From positions 2,991,001-3,055,000 of the forward strand of contig NZ_CP157005.1 of assembly GCF_039904985.1 (NCBI RefSeq): 64,000 bases of DNA, given 5' to 3'. The translations under genes and the position numbers were made by a program. A model generated the notes under the pieces. It was given only the letters and a program-made list of their open reading frames with translations, made no database searches and was not told where the DNA came from. Each line of letters begins with the position of its first letter. The first letter of the stretch is position 1. The stretch comes from Methylomonas sp. AM2-LC. Its GTDB lineage: Bacteria > Pseudomonadota > Gammaproteobacteria > Methylococcales > Methylomonadaceae. Positions 58,955 through 64,000 of this stretch are shown here, in pieces.

Positions 58955-59446
58955 CTAAAATGAACAATCTTCACTCTGATATATTGCCTGGAAACTACCG
59001 GAAGGTTGTTTAAGCCGATTACGTGGGATAACAAAGTTGACATATCTACCATAAACCAAAGAATCACCCAATAACTGTCCTATGGCTGTAAAAGCAACAG
59101 CTTGATGCCCTCTGGCAGCTCCATAAAGTGTTACATTATTTGCATCAACTAGCCAATCGCCTTTACCACCTACAGTAAACAATAACGGGCCTGGTGCAGG
59201 CAATTGCGTACTGGAAGCCGGCATTACAACGGGTTCTATATACCAGCTGCCATCTGCAAGTACACACAGATTGCTAGTGCCAGTAATTTCATGATCATTA
59301 GGATACTGATAATAAGAAATAACCCAAGCGCCTGACTTAAGTGGCTGCGCTTGCATAGGTGGAGGCTCAACCGGAATGATGCCGCCAGCGGAAACTTTCA
59401 TCGGTAACACCACCAATAAAATTGATAAAAAAATAAAATGATACAT
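58955..59446 (-). CDS. Secreted protein, paralogue B of an uncharacterised pair
   Basis: A 163-residue exported protein sharing the layout of its neighbour: signal peptide (HFIFLSILLVVLPMKVSA), PVEPPPMQAQPLKSG, WVISYYQYPNDHEITGTSNL, GGKGDWLVDANNVTLYGA, FTAIGQLLGDSLVYGRYVNF and SGSFQAIYQSEDCSF. About half the aligned residues are the same. The shared end Cys and core Cys again suggest a disulfide. The start at 59446 has GGGGGAG five bases upstream. A gap of about 340 bases separates the two copies, so each may have its own promoter. Confidence 0.6.
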   Translation of the reverse strand: MYHFIFLSILLVVLPMKVSAGGIIPVEPPPMQAQPLKSGAWVISYYQYPNDHEITGTSNLCVLADGSWYIEPVVMPASSTQLPAPGPLLFTVGGKGDWLVDANNVTLYGAARGHQAVAFTAIGQLLGDSLVYGRYVNFVIPRNRLKQPSGSFQAIYQSEDCSF

Positions 59447-60007
59447 AACTCCCCCGAATGAGCATTGAAACTGAAAATTAATAATGAAATAATTGACGTA
59501 AAATGAGAGAGTTAGATACGATGAGTATTGATACTTAAAATGATTACTCAATACGAACTATAAAAAGAAAACGAAATAACTGCCTGGTGTCTACGCATCA
59601 GTTAGCAGTAAATTCAAAAGCCGTACAGTATTCTAAAACTCCACGGAAGTTTAATTAAATTATTAATGCAAGTCTGTAAGAAAAATCACACTAAAATAGC
59701 AATATTAATTACAGTGTATGTATCGTCGCTAAAACTAGCAATGCAAAGTATCTTATCGGTGGATCAAGTTAAATTTATCTACCCAAAAAAATTGTGCGGA
59801 ATAGGCGTGGCGCGTAAAAATGCAAGGTAATACGAGGTGTCTGCTGCGATATTGATTACATCTGCTTGGAACGGCAAGCGGTTGTACGGTGATTGTTAAT
59901 TGAACACTCACCCCATCGATCTTATAGCCATCATCGATTGGGCTAAAGCCTTTCGGCTTCACCTCCCGGATTACATTGCATTTCATCCAGGTTCCATCGA
60001 CAGGCAT
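59447..60007. other. Intergenic stretch up to the rRNA terminator
   Basis: About 560 bases. The first part is A+T-rich and empty. From 59753 to 60007 a minus-strand frame is open (84 codons from an ATG beside the rRNA terminator, with GTWMKCNVIREVKPKGF) but lacks a clear ribosome-binding site, so I do not call it a gene; it may be a gene remnant. Confidence 0.35.
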
Positions 60008-60041
60008 AAAAAAAGCCCTGATACTTATGGGTATCAGGGCT
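60008..60041 (-). terminator. rRNA operon terminator
   Basis: Eleven-pair stem (GTATCAGGGCT with its complement, loop of six) followed on the minus strand by seven T's, just after 5S rRNA. A strong Rho-independent terminator. Confidence 0.88.
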
Positions 60042-60053
60042 CTTAATTTAAGA

Positions 60054-60170
60054 GCTTGGCGATGACCTACTTTCACATGGCAAACTGCCACACTATCATC
60101 GGCGCTAAGCGGTTTCACTTCCGAGTTCGGGATGGGATCGGGTGGTTCACGCTTGCTATGTTCACCAAGC
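60054..60170 (-). rRNA. rrf: 5S ribosomal RNA
   Basis: About 117 bases. The reverse strand begins GCTTGGTGAACATAGCAAGC and holds the conserved CCGATCCCATCCCGAACTCG core; the ends pair (GCTTGG with CCAAGC). Lies between the 23S gene and the operon terminator. End positions may be off by one or two bases. Confidence 0.93.
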
Positions 60171-60351
60171 AAACTGGTTTGACCTTACGGTCGTCATTCA
60201 GTAGCTTTACACTACCTGCATGGAAATCTGTACTCTAAACTCTTCGCATTTTTCAATACTGTCATATTATTCTCAATACGTCAGTCTCTGTCTCAGCGTC
60301 TTCGGTGTCTTTCAACACCCATCAACCTCACCCAAATGCATTGGGTGTTAT

Positions 60352-63246
<2,895 letters not shown>

Positions 63247-63529
63247 ATATAACCCCAATACATCTGTCCTCGCGGACGGCGTACTTAAAAAAACTCGCGG
63301 TTAATGAAGAGTGAATTGGATTTCTCAGTCGTTACTGAGTACGCCTTTTCAGTCATCTTTAGCCAACGTTTGCTTTCTTCGTTGCCTGATCTATTTTGGT
63401 TATCTGTTCAGCTGACATTTTCGCTGATTTTTGCTAGAGTGATGTGTTGTTCTGTTTCTTTCGATTCAGTTCTTCACATCAGTTTTGATCATTGCTGATC
63501 ACTACTATAGTTGTTACAGATTTCCACAT

Positions 63530-63541
63530 TGTTAAAGAGCT
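63530..63541 (-). promoter_or_regulatory. boxA antitermination site
   Basis: On the minus strand AGCTCTTTAACA, one base off the E. coli rrn boxA (TGCTCTTTAACA). It lies in the spacer before 23S, where the NusB-S10 complex would load to prevent early termination. Confidence 0.75.
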
Positions 63542-63723
63542 ATTGGTTTAACACCAATTCTATAAAGTCTTTATCAATACCCTGCCTTGCGGCGGTATCG
63601 TTAAAACCGTATAGAGTTGTTGTTGACTGTTTGTTTTACTTCTTTGGTACTGCCTTTACTGCTTTTATTCTTTCTTTATTTGTTATATTGCTTTGTTTTT
63701 ACTACTCAGTTTGCGAAAGACAA

Positions 63724-63799
63724 TGGTGGAGCCAAGGAGGATCGAACTCCTGACCTCCTGCGTGCAAGGCAGGCGCTCTCCCAGCTGAGCTATGGCCCC
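63724..63799 (-). tRNA. tRNA-Ala (TGC)
   Basis: Seventy-six bases including encoded CCA. Acceptor GGGGCCA pairs with TGGCTCC (with one G-T pair); D-arm AGCTGGGA, anticodon loop CTTGCAC with TGC, T-loop TTCGATC. Sits in the 16S-23S spacer, as in many rRNA operons. Confidence 0.95.
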
Positions 63800-63891
63800 A
63801 TGTCAGCATAAGCGTTAACTGAAGACTTAAACAATTTAGATTCTGTTAGACCTTCAGCCTACCATAACCTCTCATCGTCGTCGTCTTTAGT

Positions 63892-63968
<77 letters not shown>

Positions 63969-64000
63969 AGGTGTGTCTTTCAATCGAAATAATTTGTTGT

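Overview
The window comes from a gammaproteobacterial chromosome of moderate G+C. The calls rest on household genes that stay together in this class: bamE/omlA divergent from fur, lolC-lolD, a uracil-DNA glycosylase-uvrC-pgsA block, and an rRNA operon with tRNA-Ile and tRNA-Ala in the spacer. A methylotroph-like member (order Methylococcales) would fit the mix of PEP-CTERM-like secreted proteins, a PDC-sensor membrane protein and a metal-efflux PII protein. This is inference only; no methane or methanol oxidation gene is present.

Layout. 0.2-2.2 kb: a PhnD-like periplasmic binding protein and an unknown secreted protein on the minus strand. 2.4-2.8 kb: a decayed transposase-like gene split by a small inverted-repeat element. 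2.9-10.4 kb: a complete mdtABC-type drug efflux operon (adaptor plus two RND pumps). 11.7-17.7 kb: a czcCBA-type heavy-metal efflux operon ending in a small PII-like regulator. 18-21.3 kb: an adenylate-forming ligase and a secreted HExxE-type metalloprotease-like protein with a PEP-CTERM-like tail. 21.9-25.9 kb: CysB-like regulator, bamE, fur, lolC and lolD. 25.9-29 kb: a PDC-sensor membrane protein, an OmpA-domain protein and several small proteins, two of them very short. 29.8-31.2 kb: a di-haem lipoprotein. 31.4-35.1 kb: tetR, pgsA, uvrC and a family 5 uracil-DNA glycosylase, all minus. 35.5-37.8 kb: a J-domain/DUF1566 fusion, a rhodanese and a small membrane protein. 38.3-46.5 kb: an AIM24-like protein, a PEP-CTERM-like protein, an ABC-2 exporter, MtfA, a CPA2 antiporter, a phosphoesterase and a DUF4124 protein. 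46.7-51.5 kb: a two-gene signalling operon (REC-HD-GYP and a 1229-residue hybrid kinase). 51.9-57.6 kb: an orphan CusA-like RND pump, a secreted S1C-type protease and a family 39 glycosyltransferase. 58.1-59.4 kb: two paralogous secreted proteins. 60.0-64 kb: an rRNA operon on the minus strand (5S, 23S, tRNA-Ala, tRNA-Ile; the 16S lies beyond the window).

The theme is envelope work: four RND permease genes in three loci, the Lol and Bam lipoprotein machinery, lipoproteins and sorted exoproteins. Several intergenic spaces carry short dispersed repeats. No CRISPR array, prophage or intact insertion sequence was seen. The least explained items are the twin secreted paralogues, the short lysine-rich gene, the inverted DnaA-box pair and the element-split pseudogene.
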